NCBI RefSeq assembly: GCF_009901525.1
Contig: NZ_CP019288.1
Coordinates: 1,736,001 to 1,800,000, forward strand
Direction of reading: 5' to 3'
DNA: 64,000 bases
Origin: Kordia antarctica
GTDB taxonomy: Bacteria > Bacteroidota > Bacteroidia > Flavobacteriales > Flavobacteriaceae
The notes under the pieces were generated by a model. The model ran no database searches, was not told where the DNA came from, and saw only the letters and a list, made by a program, of their open reading frames with translations. Positions 59,801-64,000 of the stretch are shown here, one piece after another. A program made the position numbers and the translations under genes. Every line of letters begins with the position of its first letter. Position 1 is the first letter of the stretch.

Positions 59801-61496
59801 CTAAGGTTAATGAACGTTCATTTTCCTCAATCATTACTGCTGTGTTTTCGGTAGGTACGTGAATTTTTTCAGCTTTTGTTTCTACTGAAATATTCGTAGT
59901 TATTGCTGTTTCTGTTTTCGCTACTTCTTCATTTTTGTCTGTGGTTACAGCTATTTCTAAGGAAAGCTTTGTGTATGTACTTCCTTTTTCTTCCGCTTCA
60001 ACTTCCATTTTAGAAGGATCTGCAATCATCATGATGATGTCTGTAACATTGTCGGCATTGCTAATTGCTTTTGGTCTACAGATGAAGATAGTTTGATGAC
60101 TTGGACGAAATTTATTTTTGAATTGTAAGTTGCCTTCGTCATTAAATATTTTATTGTCTCTTAGAAAGTTTAATGTCTTGTCCAATTCAGGATCTGCATT
60201 TTCTGACTCTTCCATTTTACAACCATACGTTCCTCCTAGACTTAGCATGTTAGAACCTTCGGATGCCAAGATTTCCATCATTTTTACAATTCCGTATTCT
60301 AATCCGCCTAAAAGCATGCTACTTGGATAAAATTCCAAATCCATCAAATATCCGTTTATCTCAGATGACAATGGTGAAATTAGAATCGCATTTTGCAGTA
60401 CATTATCTAAATACGTCAAGAAAAGTCTGTGTTCCGTACTTAACTTCCCTACTAATATTTCCTGTTTTACAATATGAATGAGCGGATTAACCATTGTTCT
60501 TGGCGCACACCATTCGTCAATTAATGTTGCTATATTTTTATCTGTTTCTTTGTCAGTTCCGTTAATATATTCTACGGTTTTGCATTCTCCTGCATTTTCA
60601 AATTTTGAAACTTGATATCTTAAGCGACGCATTTTACTGCCTTCAAGTGAAAAATTCTTTATATTTTCTATTCTTGAAATAATACCAAATGGAGTTGCGT
60701 AGTAGGGGTTTTCTCCAATAGATTCAATAGCATGATCGGATAATATGGTGATTTCAAAACCGCTGTCTTCGCAATATTGAGAAATTTCTTCTGCAATCGT
60801 AGAAAGGTAAGAAGCTGGTCCTGTATAACCATATACTAAAATGATATTGTTACTTTTACTGTAATTTAAATATCCTTTCTTTTCACTTCCAATAAATAGT
60901 AATGGTGCTATGTTTCTTGTTCCTCTTGAAGCCGAACTTTCATTTTTATATTGATTGAAAGTAGTTTGATACCAATCTTTTAATTCAGGATGAATCATCG
61001 CTTCTTTTTCTGAAATAATGATAGGATTTCGTACCGATTTACTTTTTGGTTCGTTGTTACTTACTTTCTGCTCAGGTTTAATTGTAGTGTTAGTTACCTC
61101 AGCTGGTTGCGTTGCAATTTTTACGGAATTACTTTCTGGTTGGCTAACTTTCGTTTCTTCCTGAGTAATTTCTACGGAAGTGTTAGCCGATTGAATAGTA
61201 GGTTTCCCAATAAATTTCTGATCAGCAAATTTTGCGTTTAGTATTTCTTCATAATTTTCAACAAAATGATTGCTTAAATCACTAATGTTAAAATTTTCAA
61301 ATAGTAACGTTTTTGGCAAAGTGCCAAATACTTCTTCCAATTTCTTAATGATTTGCAGGATACGAAATGAGTCAATTCCCAACTCTAAAAAAGGAGTTGA
61401 TGAATCATTAGTAGTGATCGTTAAGTCTGCAACTTCAGACATTATTGAGCACAAATATGATTCCGTAGATTCTAGTAGTATTTCTTTTTGATTCAT
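50865..61496 (-). CDS. trans-AT PKS: ACP-DUF2156-PLP lyase-KS-DH-KR-ACP-KS-DH*
   Basis: The start is ATG 61496 (MNQKEILLES); the frame opens three codons earlier with TTG. About 3543 residues. ACP (Ser43, LGIDSF); DUF2156/MprF-C domain about 192-475; Ala/Thr/Glu-rich linker; beta-eliminating lyase 567-960 with the PLP Lys789; KS (Cys1193, EAHGTGT, NIGH); DH 1632-1930 with His1668 and HPSLLDGAGQ, probably active although the usual HxxxG reads HLVSD; KR 1960-2390 (TGGVGGLG near 2181, SS...Y...N present, B-type Asp); ACP (Ser2483, IGFDSIGL); KS (Cys2768, ECHGTGT); DH* 3207-3500 with Asp3244 in place of His and NPAIIEVALH in place of HPSxLDxxxQ. It ends without ACP, so the ACP at the start of the TE protein may be its partner. 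It is the first PKS gene after the antiterminator, yet probably acts late, since the GNAT loading module lies elsewhere. Confidence 0.94.
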   Translation of the reverse strand: MNQKEILLESTESYLCSIMSEVADLTITTNDSSTPFLELGIDSFRILQIIKKLEEVFGTLPKTLLFENFNISDLSNHFVENYEEILNAKFADQKFIGKPTIQSANTSVEITQEETKVSQPESNSVKIATQPAEVTNTTIKPEQKVSNNEPKSKSVRNPIIISEKEAMIHPELKDWYQTTFNQYKNESSASRGTRNIAPLLFIGSEKKGYLNYSKSNNIILVYGYTGPASYLSTIAEEISQYCEDSGFEITILSDHAIESIGENPYYATPFGIISRIENIKNFSLEGSKMRRLRYQVSKFENAGECKTVEYINGTDKETDKNIATLIDEWCAPRTMVNPLIHIVKQEILVGKLSTEHRLFLTYLDNVLQNAILISPLSSEINGYLMDLEFYPSSMLLGGLEYGIVKMMEILASEGSNMLSLGGTYGCKMEESENADPELDKTLNFLRDNKIFNDEGNLQFKNKFRPSHQTIFICRPKAISNADNVTDIIMMIADPSKMEVEAEEKGSTYTKLSLEIAVTTDKNEEVAKTETAITTNISVETKAEKIHVPTENTAVMIEENERSLTLAEFNFNPLNIPSTKVAHDLKTDSWAQLESPVIDAHLNFLHSQLYKTVNINESLQSVFPFSHISITSSGRNAEKAFFKSWNKKGIAVQNLLFATTIYHEIENGFSPKEIPHTEVFKLNSEELFKGNLHWEALEKEIEKEHKSISFVAIEISNNAAGGAPVSIQHLKEVKKLLSKYSIPLVMDGTRVLENAKFIIENEKEYAGKTIWEVARNIYSCADAVWASLPKDFCINKGGIIATNDEALYNKVQDVIEDEGIGLDIIDKKLIAISFENKNILERRITNRIENVKLIHDAVSKHGIPIFKPVGTHCILIDVKQIPEFKSFENPVTSFNAWMFLNTGIRGGAHNAGMQKNSAINDVVRLAIHVGIEQKEATEIANKLIQLFKNMENIPELLLQGNTEAYGTINATYTLKQYHNVSKNIVPIPDQNTTAVAEHVNVTTTTNNSTAKEATQKQATSTDRKYQIEDIAIVGMSGRYPKAKNLDELWDNLIQGKDCVETIPEERLKQRKTTKFSKKYRGGFLSDVDKFDSMFFNISPAVAEMFDPQERLLLETAWESIEDAGYYPEILTPENTPKNIGVFVGAVWTMYQMIGAEEKLVGKDVNPNSFLWSVANRISYCLNLSGPSLSVDTACSSSMTALYLACEAIYNGECSGAIVGGVNLDLHASKFDINSFGGALSPDGVCRTFGKGANGYVAGEGVGTIFIKPLKQAIEDGDHIHGVIKSVAVNHGGRTSGYMVPDPKAQGNLIGTALEKGKVDARTVGYIEAHGTGTELGDPIEIAGLQNAFKKYSVENQTCAVGSVKTNIGHLEAAAGVVGIHKVLLQMRHKKLVPSLHSAELNEFIDFTNSPFYVEQEFKDWKPKTIDGVQFPLRAGISSFGAGGANAHVIIESYENENKNVAVEEAPTYQIFPLSALKKDRLIETATRLLKFLEHDVSLKESSQVHINDIGHTLRVGRKSFEHRLVIIAATKQELIEKLGLFIEDKNDANTLKGVVEKVGNIARLLSKSEKKSFVELIAKSGNLQKLGQLWIEGIVNDWQDLNSAKAGKRVSLPTYPFADKRHWVETSENGTVLAASTIDHPLIDANESTFERQIFKKTFNDTEFFIYDHLVSDIPTLPGVAYLDFARKAGELAAGRKVKAIKNIVWLNPITVTDSKPVDIWIELIPQAVEVKFEIFGKNVEGVKQLHSQGRIAYVTDETEEVIPEYIDIKAIQARCTKVGDGKDAYPIFGKLGLGLGPSFQVLQEVFKNDDEMFGIMKVPDVCLDDFQDFILHPSLLDGAGQTVMASHLLAATDDSGGMVVPYSFGEVVILHPLTTNCYSYIQKVDDPKSKLSKANLIITDEDGKILVKINESIGIPLTDIHEKPAGSPEAGITAEVDEFEDLYYTNLWEESQVTIPQAEANTQHSILLFDTDEKLYNAYQKDSGKNIILIQAGKAFKASGENKYTINPENKDDYIQLLEAIHKQGNTFGKICYAWSKSPFQEEEAFLNESLDTGIYSFLYVCQSLIHLKSDTKFQVVYLFNGIENEYQPHNEAVSGFIKSLHLEQSNIMCKTVEIQNNDTPTDIVKMFVSELHTDTIEDLAVRYQKEQRFVRKLKNIQNWNDEKSAISQQALKEKGVYLITGGVGGLGFIFAEYLAKECKARLILTGRSKLSEEKSIQINELEALGAEVLYLPTDVSKLEEVTKLVTEGKKKFGTIDGIIHSAGVLRDSNVRSKTREEMSAVFAPKIYGAFYLDELTKNDKLDFFVTFSSMAAVGGNMGQSDYSYANHFMDTYMKRRTALEAKGERSGKSLSLNWSIWASGGMKLDTQMEAFFKNSLGIRPLSTAVGIGTFTKGLLSEQTQIVVVEGMQERMEIAWGIRKKAVEAVEATATNDAADSSSSGGDNEEVSKLIQKELIKIAMDFLKLEEDDVSIDKILLDIGFDSIGLATYANALNDKYGLTDITPVLFFEYPSIREITKYLATEHNEAVTKTYNLAGGGTTKSAEPTAKVTTETKATPEAAPTFTGINKGWNAGQATQNTNNQPAQSGGLSVASRFIDCPIAIVGIGGVMPKSRDMVEYWENLKNGENMISVIPRDRWIWEDYDGDPITEVNKTNSKWGGFIDDADKFDPLFFGISPREAEMMDPQQRVFLETVWSTIEDSGYKISDLSGTKTGLFVGVAVHDYADLMNTLQVELDGYTASGNSHCMLVNRISFLLNLRGPSAPIDTACSSSLIAIHRAVESIHTGSSDMAIVGGVQLMMTPAAHISFGMAGMLSTDGKCKTFDESASGYVRGEGSGAVFLKTLAQAEEDNDQIYAVIKSTAENHGGRAAMLTAPNPNAQAELIVEAYEKAEIDPATVGYIECHGTGTSLGDPIEVRALAKSFKELYQKHNKTIPSTPHIGLSSVKTNIGHLETAAGISSFLKAVLAMKHKQIPASLHFENLNPHINFAGTPFYVVDKTTDWKRITGADGKEFPRRAGISSFGFGGANAHVVIEEYIPSKKEEKIEFQKPFMFTLSAKNTERLKVYAESILRHVDNYEVDLLNLTYTLQIGRDAMTQRLGFAVNSLSELKQLLSDYIAGNDIENIYQGKIKSKKEKAELESLHGSHETSIDAWIVNYSYEEMLKAWVEGFDFDWNRIYGEAKPKRINIPTYPFAKERYWFEFDPNASRGKTTAVIHPLLHTNTSVLKQQAYTSSFNENEFFLTDDKVSGKKKLAAGAFLEMANVAVTHAAFSKLEFTALEFKNMNWSSPFLANKDTSISLALYEEDENNILFEAFSSEEGEEVVHFDGKAILDAQTKLQQIDIELLKNQLNTGKTNYEELFKTFIENGLNGYSYPEIKFASKGHKQFLMQLVLPTELQNDTTDYILNPAIIEVALHASGLMIHADHYKDKSPLPAKLERLKIVAPCENEMYIWVRHSRSNSEDENHIELDIDLINAKGEICISLKSITFVEENNGTTNKFESHELEQYLESFYDLIPNGSPGKSSESINDEFQRLLGEDFSHRN
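58617..59798 (-). other. Embedded beta-eliminating lyase domain (tryptophanase/tyrosine phenol-lyase family)
   Basis: Residues 567-960 of the 50865-61496 PKS. The central part matches the tryptophanase family in order: SNNAAGGAPVS, then DGTRVLENAKFI (family DATRxxENAxFI), then YSCADAVWASLPKD with the PLP Lys789 (family SGKKD), then NKGGII. The fold-type I core is complete, so it should bind PLP and break a bond at the beta carbon of an amino acid or amino-acid adduct. Presence inside a PKS is rare; the known analogue is the PLP-dependent SH domain of leinamycin-type PKSs, but homology to SH is not shown here. Confidence 0.85.
60072..60923 (-). other. Embedded DUF2156 (MprF C-terminal, aminoacyl-transferase-like) domain
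   Basis: Residues 192-475 of the same PKS, between its first ACP and the PLP lyase. FSLEGSKMRRLRYQVSKF followed by an acidic stretch and IDEWC matches the first GNAT-like half of phosphatidylglycerol lysyltransferase; GYLMDLEFYP, GGLEYGIVKMMEILASEGSN, LSLGG and KFRPSHQTIFICRP match the second. In MprF this region moves an amino acid from aminoacyl-tRNA to a lipid. Here an ACP- or chain-bound acceptor is the natural guess. I see no transmembrane helices, unlike full MprF. Confidence 0.78.
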
Positions 61497-61805
61497 TTCT
61501 TTCAATTATGAATAAATGATATTGATATATGTTTTGTTATTTGAAACATCTGGATTTTATGAATTATCGCAAAAATTATTTTCAACCTTTTAAGAGATAT
61601 TACTGACAATAGAATTGTATGGAATACTCCTAAATTTGTAGTGTGAAAATAAAATTTTGTTAATTTACCAGTATAGTAAAGACACGCCTAAAGTTTAGGT
61701 TTGTTCTCTACATCTTATAATTTTTTATACTTTTAAGGAATGAGAATGGGGGAAGTTTCGAATAATTTCTTATTGAAAAAATTATTCGTGATTTTAAGGT
61801 ACGGT
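61497..61805 (-). other. Leader region between the NusG paralogue and the first PKS gene
   Basis: A 309-base spacer without a supported gene. Eighteen bases... after the regulator's stop side lies a perfect 10-bp inverted repeat (61759-61768 with 61779-61788, loop of 10), not followed by a T-run on the minus strand. Further on is a CCTAAA/TTTAGG inverted repeat (61687-61699). No convincing Bacteroidota promoter (TTTG, then TAnnTTTG) is seen on the minus strand, so the PKS genes may be read from a promoter before the regulator. The hairpins are candidates for recruitment or pausing sites for the NusG paralogue. Confidence 0.4.
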
Positions 61806-62378
61806 TTATGCTAGGTTCTTCTCTAAAACACTAGTACATATTTCAACCAATATGGTTTGATTAATTTCTTTAAGATGAATGCCGAATTTAGTTTTTGACT
61901 TCTGATGAATCAATACACCTTCATATCCAGCCAGTGGACCTTTAGTGATGCGCACCAATTCGCCTTCATGAAAATTTTCACTTACTGATATTTCTTGATT
62001 CATTTCCAACATTCGTTTAATACCTTCTATACATTTCGGATCAACTTTACTAGGTTTTCCACCGCAATGCAAATAGGTGCTAATTTTATTTATCCGACAT
62101 GCTTCCGCCAGATATCTTTCATTGGTATGAATAAAAATATAACTTGGAAAAACTACGCTGTCTATCATTTTCTTTTGACGATTCTTCCAGACTCTTAATG
62201 TTGTGGTAATGGGAAGAAAAACTTCATAGTTATTGAATTCGAGTTCTCGTTTTGCTATTTTTTCGGCTCTTGGAGCAGTGTATAAGACATACCAATTTTG
62301 ATCTTGTAATGATTTAATTGATGGCTTACCGACTACTTTCACAGCATTATTAATAACCGTGTTTTGGGTAAAGGACAT
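61806..62378 (-). CDS. Specialised NusG paralogue (RfaH/LoaP/UpxY-type transcription antiterminator)
   Basis: 190 residues from ATG 62378. An NGN domain starts near 27 (QNWYVLYTAPRAEKIAKREL) and reaches about 115 (VVFPSYIFIH is the usual core strand). A KOW domain follows with GELVRITKGPLAG at 139-151. Housekeeping NusG is normally next to ribosomal protein genes and SecE; this one is alone at the head of a PKS operon, so it is a dedicated factor. Relatives RfaH, LoaP and Bacteroides UpxY help RNA polymerase read very long operons, in the LoaP case PKS operons. Here the transcript would be over 62 kb, which makes such help likely. Its leader holds two hairpins and an AACC repeat (62392-62404) about 14 bases from the start codon. 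Confidence 0.92.
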   Translation of the reverse strand: MSFTQNTVINNAVKVVGKPSIKSLQDQNWYVLYTAPRAEKIAKRELEFNNYEVFLPITTTLRVWKNRQKKMIDSVVFPSYIFIHTNERYLAEACRINKISTYLHCGGKPSKVDPKCIEGIKRMLEMNQEISVSENFHEGELVRITKGPLAGYEGVLIHQKSKTKFGIHLKEINQTILVEICTSVLEKNLA

Positions 62379-63166
62379 TATGTTATAATTTGGTTGGTTG
62401 GTTTATTGGTTGTATGCGTACTGATTAATACTAACAAGTGATTTAAGAAGATTCGAAGCATAGCTTCGCCTTGTCAGTTAGCATAATTGGAGGACTAACT
62501 TGATTGTATGCAATATTATTTAACAGTTCTAAAATATACAAGTACTGCTGACTTCAACTACTGTTTTACCGTAAAAAGTTTACGGTTCTGTGTCACTAAA
62601 AATGAAAAATGCACATTGTTAAGGATTTATTAATTTTTCATGTGTTTTTTATTGTAATTCACATTAAATCCTTTGTTTATTGAGAATATAATAATTTTTT
62701 ATACTACAAAAATTTCCACATACTCAAAATATTTCATGCTTTTTCTATTCTGTAATTACAAACTTATTTTAGCGCAAAATTATACTTTCAAATTCATGAA
62801 GTATTATTCTGATTCAGTAGTGTTTGAAAGTTTATTTTTCTGTTTACAGTTTGAATAATTAAAATATTCAAACTCAATTTATCAATAAACTAAAACAACA
62901 CGTTTGTTGTCTTTAATTGTCAAACATTAACTAATGAAAAGTTAAGTTACAAAAATTATAGTACTAAAATAGTATTTTAAAGATTATTTTGTATTATCAC
63001 TAAACACATTCCGTAATTATACAAAATAGTCTTTAAAATGATTGACTAAGCGCGTTTACTCATTCAAAAACCTATTTCACGTACCGAAAAGGTGCGCTCA
63101 CGCATTTATACTCTCATAATAAATTGATTATCAGTAATTTACTATAACTAATCAATATTAAACAGT
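62379..63166. other. 788-base divergent intergenic region with several inverted repeats
   Basis: No gene I can support on either strand. It separates the minus-strand PKS operon from the plus-strand peptide gene, so promoters for both should be here. Structures seen: AACC repeat 62392-62404; 6-bp hairpin 62454-62468 (CGAAGC/GCTTCG, 3-base loop); AGTTAG/CTAACT pair near 62476-62500; 8-bp hairpin 62568-62586 (ACCGTAAA/TTTACGGT, 3-base loop); and a 21-bp inverted repeat at 62974-63039. No clear TTTG plus TAnnTTTG promoter pair could be fixed by eye. Confidence 0.45.
62974..63039. repeat. 21-bp near-perfect inverted repeat
   Basis: Arms 62974-62994 and 63019-63039 are complementary at 20 of 21 positions, the one mismatch being a G-T type. 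The loop is 24 bases. It lies about 130 bases before the lanthipeptide-like gene. It has no T-run on either side, so a simple terminator is unlikely. It could be an operator, a leader structure or a remnant of a small mobile element. Confidence 0.7.
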
Positions 63167-63331
63167 ATGAAAAAAAAGAAATTATTGAAAGATCTTAAAC
63201 TGAACAAGAACGTTATTTCTGATTTTAAAATCAGTAGTTCTAAAGGTGGCTCCGCAGCAAATCACTGCGTCTCAGGAATTTTCGATCCGCCATCGTGCGC
63301 CTGTTTTACAGGTTGGTGGTGGATTTGCTAA
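63167..63331 (+). CDS. Putative class I lanthipeptide (RiPP) precursor peptide, 54 aa
   Basis: ATG 63167-63169, TAA 63329-63331. The N-terminal 26 residues are basic with the motif LKLNKNVIS at 10-18, which resembles the leader of Bacteroidota class I lanthipeptide precursors (LxLNKxxIS). A GG at 27-28 would be the leader cleavage site. The 26-residue core then has four Cys (34, 44, 46, 54) and four Ser/Thr (29, 36, 43, 48), with a Trp triplet at 50-52 just before Ile-Cys at the end. Equal numbers of Cys and Ser/Thr fit four thioether rings. No dehydratase, cyclase or ABC transporter-peptidase gene is in the window. It is divergent from the PKS operon and followed 11 bases later by a strong terminator, so it is probably expressed alone. 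It could also be a toxin-like or disulfide peptide. Confidence 0.72.
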   Translation: MKKKKLLKDLKLNKNVISDFKISSSKGGSAANHCVSGIFDPPSCACFTGWWWIC

Positions 63332-63342
63332 TCTGACATGAA

Positions 63343-63371
63343 AAAAGCGAGTTCGGTATGAACTCGCTTTT
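63343..63371. terminator. Strong bidirectional Rho-independent terminator
   Basis: A perfect 12-bp stem (63343-63354 with 63360-63371) with loop GGTAT. The stem begins with AAAA and ends with TTTT, so it carries a T-run for both strands. It ends the plus-strand peptide gene (stop 63331) and can also stop readthrough from the minus-strand cysteine desulfurase gene. Confidence 0.9.
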
Positions 63372-63426
63372 GTTATATAATATGATTCAAAGATTAAAAA
63401 ATTGAATGATTGAATGACTAAACGTC

Positions 63427-63467
63427 ACTTCGAGTAAAATTTCTAAAGAAATTTTGTATCGAGAAGT
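63427..63467. repeat. REP-like palindrome downstream of the cysteine desulfurase
   Basis: ACTTCGA at the left and TCGAGAAGT at the right flank a 9-bp perfect stem (63436-63444 with 63447-63455, loop AA). Palindromes with CACTTCGAG...TCGAGAAGT ends are frequent between genes in flavobacteria. One copy is present in this window. Confidence 0.55.
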
Positions 63468-63587
63468 ACTTTGAAAATCGATTCTAATCTATCTGTCTTA
63501 ACTGTTTTCTTTAAAAAATTCCAAGATTTCATTGAAGCTGACACCTTTTCCTTTTAATCTTTCAATTTTAAATCTTTTAATTTTCAC

Positions 63588-64000
63588 TTACGAATTTGCG
63601 TATTCGTGCAATACTTGTATGAGATAATCGATTTCTTCTTTTGTGTTGAATTTTGAGAACGAGAAACGCAATGAAGGCTTTTCTAAATCTTCATCACTTA
63701 AAATGGCTCTTAATACATGTGAACCTTTGCTACTTCCTGATTGACAAGCACTTCCTTTGGAACACGAAATTCCTTTTAAGTCCATATGAAATAATAACAT
63801 TAACGCTTTTTGTTGGTCAAATGGCAAACAAACATTTACTAATGTGTATGTGCTTTTTGTAGTTTCATGACAGTTTCCGTTAAATTTTACTTCTGGTATC
63901 ACTTTTTTAAGTGCTGACATGAAGTATATTTTCAAACCTTCTACATAACTTCTTTCTTCTTCTAAGTTGTCATATGCCAAACGAAATGCTTCTTCTAAAC
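63588..64000 (-). CDS. Cysteine desulfurase, C-terminal part (5' end beyond the window)
   Basis: The frame is open to the last base of the window and reads LEEAFRLAYDNLEEER at its start, so the true start lies to the right. The part present has the mobile loop with the active Cys (CSKGSACQSGSS) and the C-terminal sequence HVLRAIL...LRFSFSKFNTKEEIDYLIQVL, as in NifS/IscS-type PLP enzymes that take sulfur from cysteine for Fe-S clusters and thio-cofactors. It runs toward the peptide gene and shares its terminator region. It is probably a housekeeping gene marking the edge of the PKS cluster; a link to sulfur chemistry in the PKS is possible but not supported by anything seen here. Confidence 0.9.
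   Translation of the reverse strand, partial: LEEAFRLAYDNLEEERSYVEGLKIYFMSALKKVIPEVKFNGNCHETTKSTYTLVNVCLPFDQQKALMLLFHMDLKGISCSKGSACQSGSSKGSHVLRAILSDEDLEKPSLRFSFSKFNTKEEIDYLIQVLHEYANS

Noticed and set aside
61497-61505. TTG start three codons before ATG 61496 for the first PKS
   Set aside because: ATG is far more usual and the three extra residues add nothing to the ACP fold.
62568-62586. 8-bp hairpin read as a terminator
   Set aside because: It is followed by AAAACAG on the minus strand and by TCTGTG on the plus strand, so it lacks a T-run; kept only as a structural feature of the leader.
62673-62858. Plus-strand open frame of 61 codons in the divergent intergenic region
   Set aside because: Phe/Tyr/Ile-rich, no recognisable motif and the composition of AT-rich noncoding DNA; no terminator or start signal supports it.
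63588-63980. A complete 130-residue protein starting at 63980
   Set aside because: That start is a TTG inside an open frame continuing to base 64000, and the sequence matches the C-terminal part of cysteine desulfurase, so the gene is cut by the window edge.
1-64000. CRISPR arrays, tRNA or rRNA genes, insertion sequences
   Set aside because: I looked for regularly spaced repeats, cloverleaf genes and transposase motifs and saw none.

Overview
This window is most of a very large trans-AT polyketide synthase (PKS) operon. The DNA is AT-rich by eye, start codons generally lack a clear Shine-Dalgarno sequence, and the protein families (DUF1302-like barrel, LolA-like plus RND pair, LNK-type lanthipeptide leader) fit a Bacteroidota. 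A marine Flavobacteriaceae member, perhaps Kordia-like, is my inference and not something the sequence proves.

All genes from 62378 down to base 1 are on the minus strand, so the operon reads right to left and runs off the left edge. It starts with a specialised NusG paralogue (61806-62378). Next come a PKS with an odd ACP-DUF2156-PLP lyase start (50865-61496), an outer-membrane barrel, a class III aminotransferase, and a terminal PKS protein with a thioesterase (43744-47517). A medium-chain reductase, an RND exporter, a LolA-like periplasmic protein, a GMC oxidoreductase and a membrane-anchored START protein follow. The last three genes are an 8137-residue PKS (12057-36470), a 3322-residue PKS (2081-12049) and the beginning of another PKS (1-2059).

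I see ten ketosynthases and no acyltransferase domain, so malonyl loading must be in trans. The likely start is the 8137-residue protein, which opens MT-GNAT-ACP (the SxtA/AprA/GphF type of loading module). Its modules are KS-KR-ACP, KS-DH*-KR-ACP, KS-DH-KR-MT-ACP and KS-DH*-ECH-ECH-ECH-ACP-ACP, then KS-DH, which is completed by KR-ACP at the start of the 3322-residue protein. That protein repeats the DH*-triple-ECH-double-ACP block and ends in a KS, whose DH-KR partner opens the next protein. The 3546-frame protein and the TE protein probably act last; that order is inferred.

The strongest candidates for something new are the ACP-DUF2156-beta-eliminating-lyase block, the duplicated in-cis triple crotonase cassette, and a small unlisted gene at 63167-63331 on the plus strand. 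The small gene encodes a 54-residue peptide that looks like a class I lanthipeptide precursor. The right edge holds the end of a cysteine desulfurase gene.
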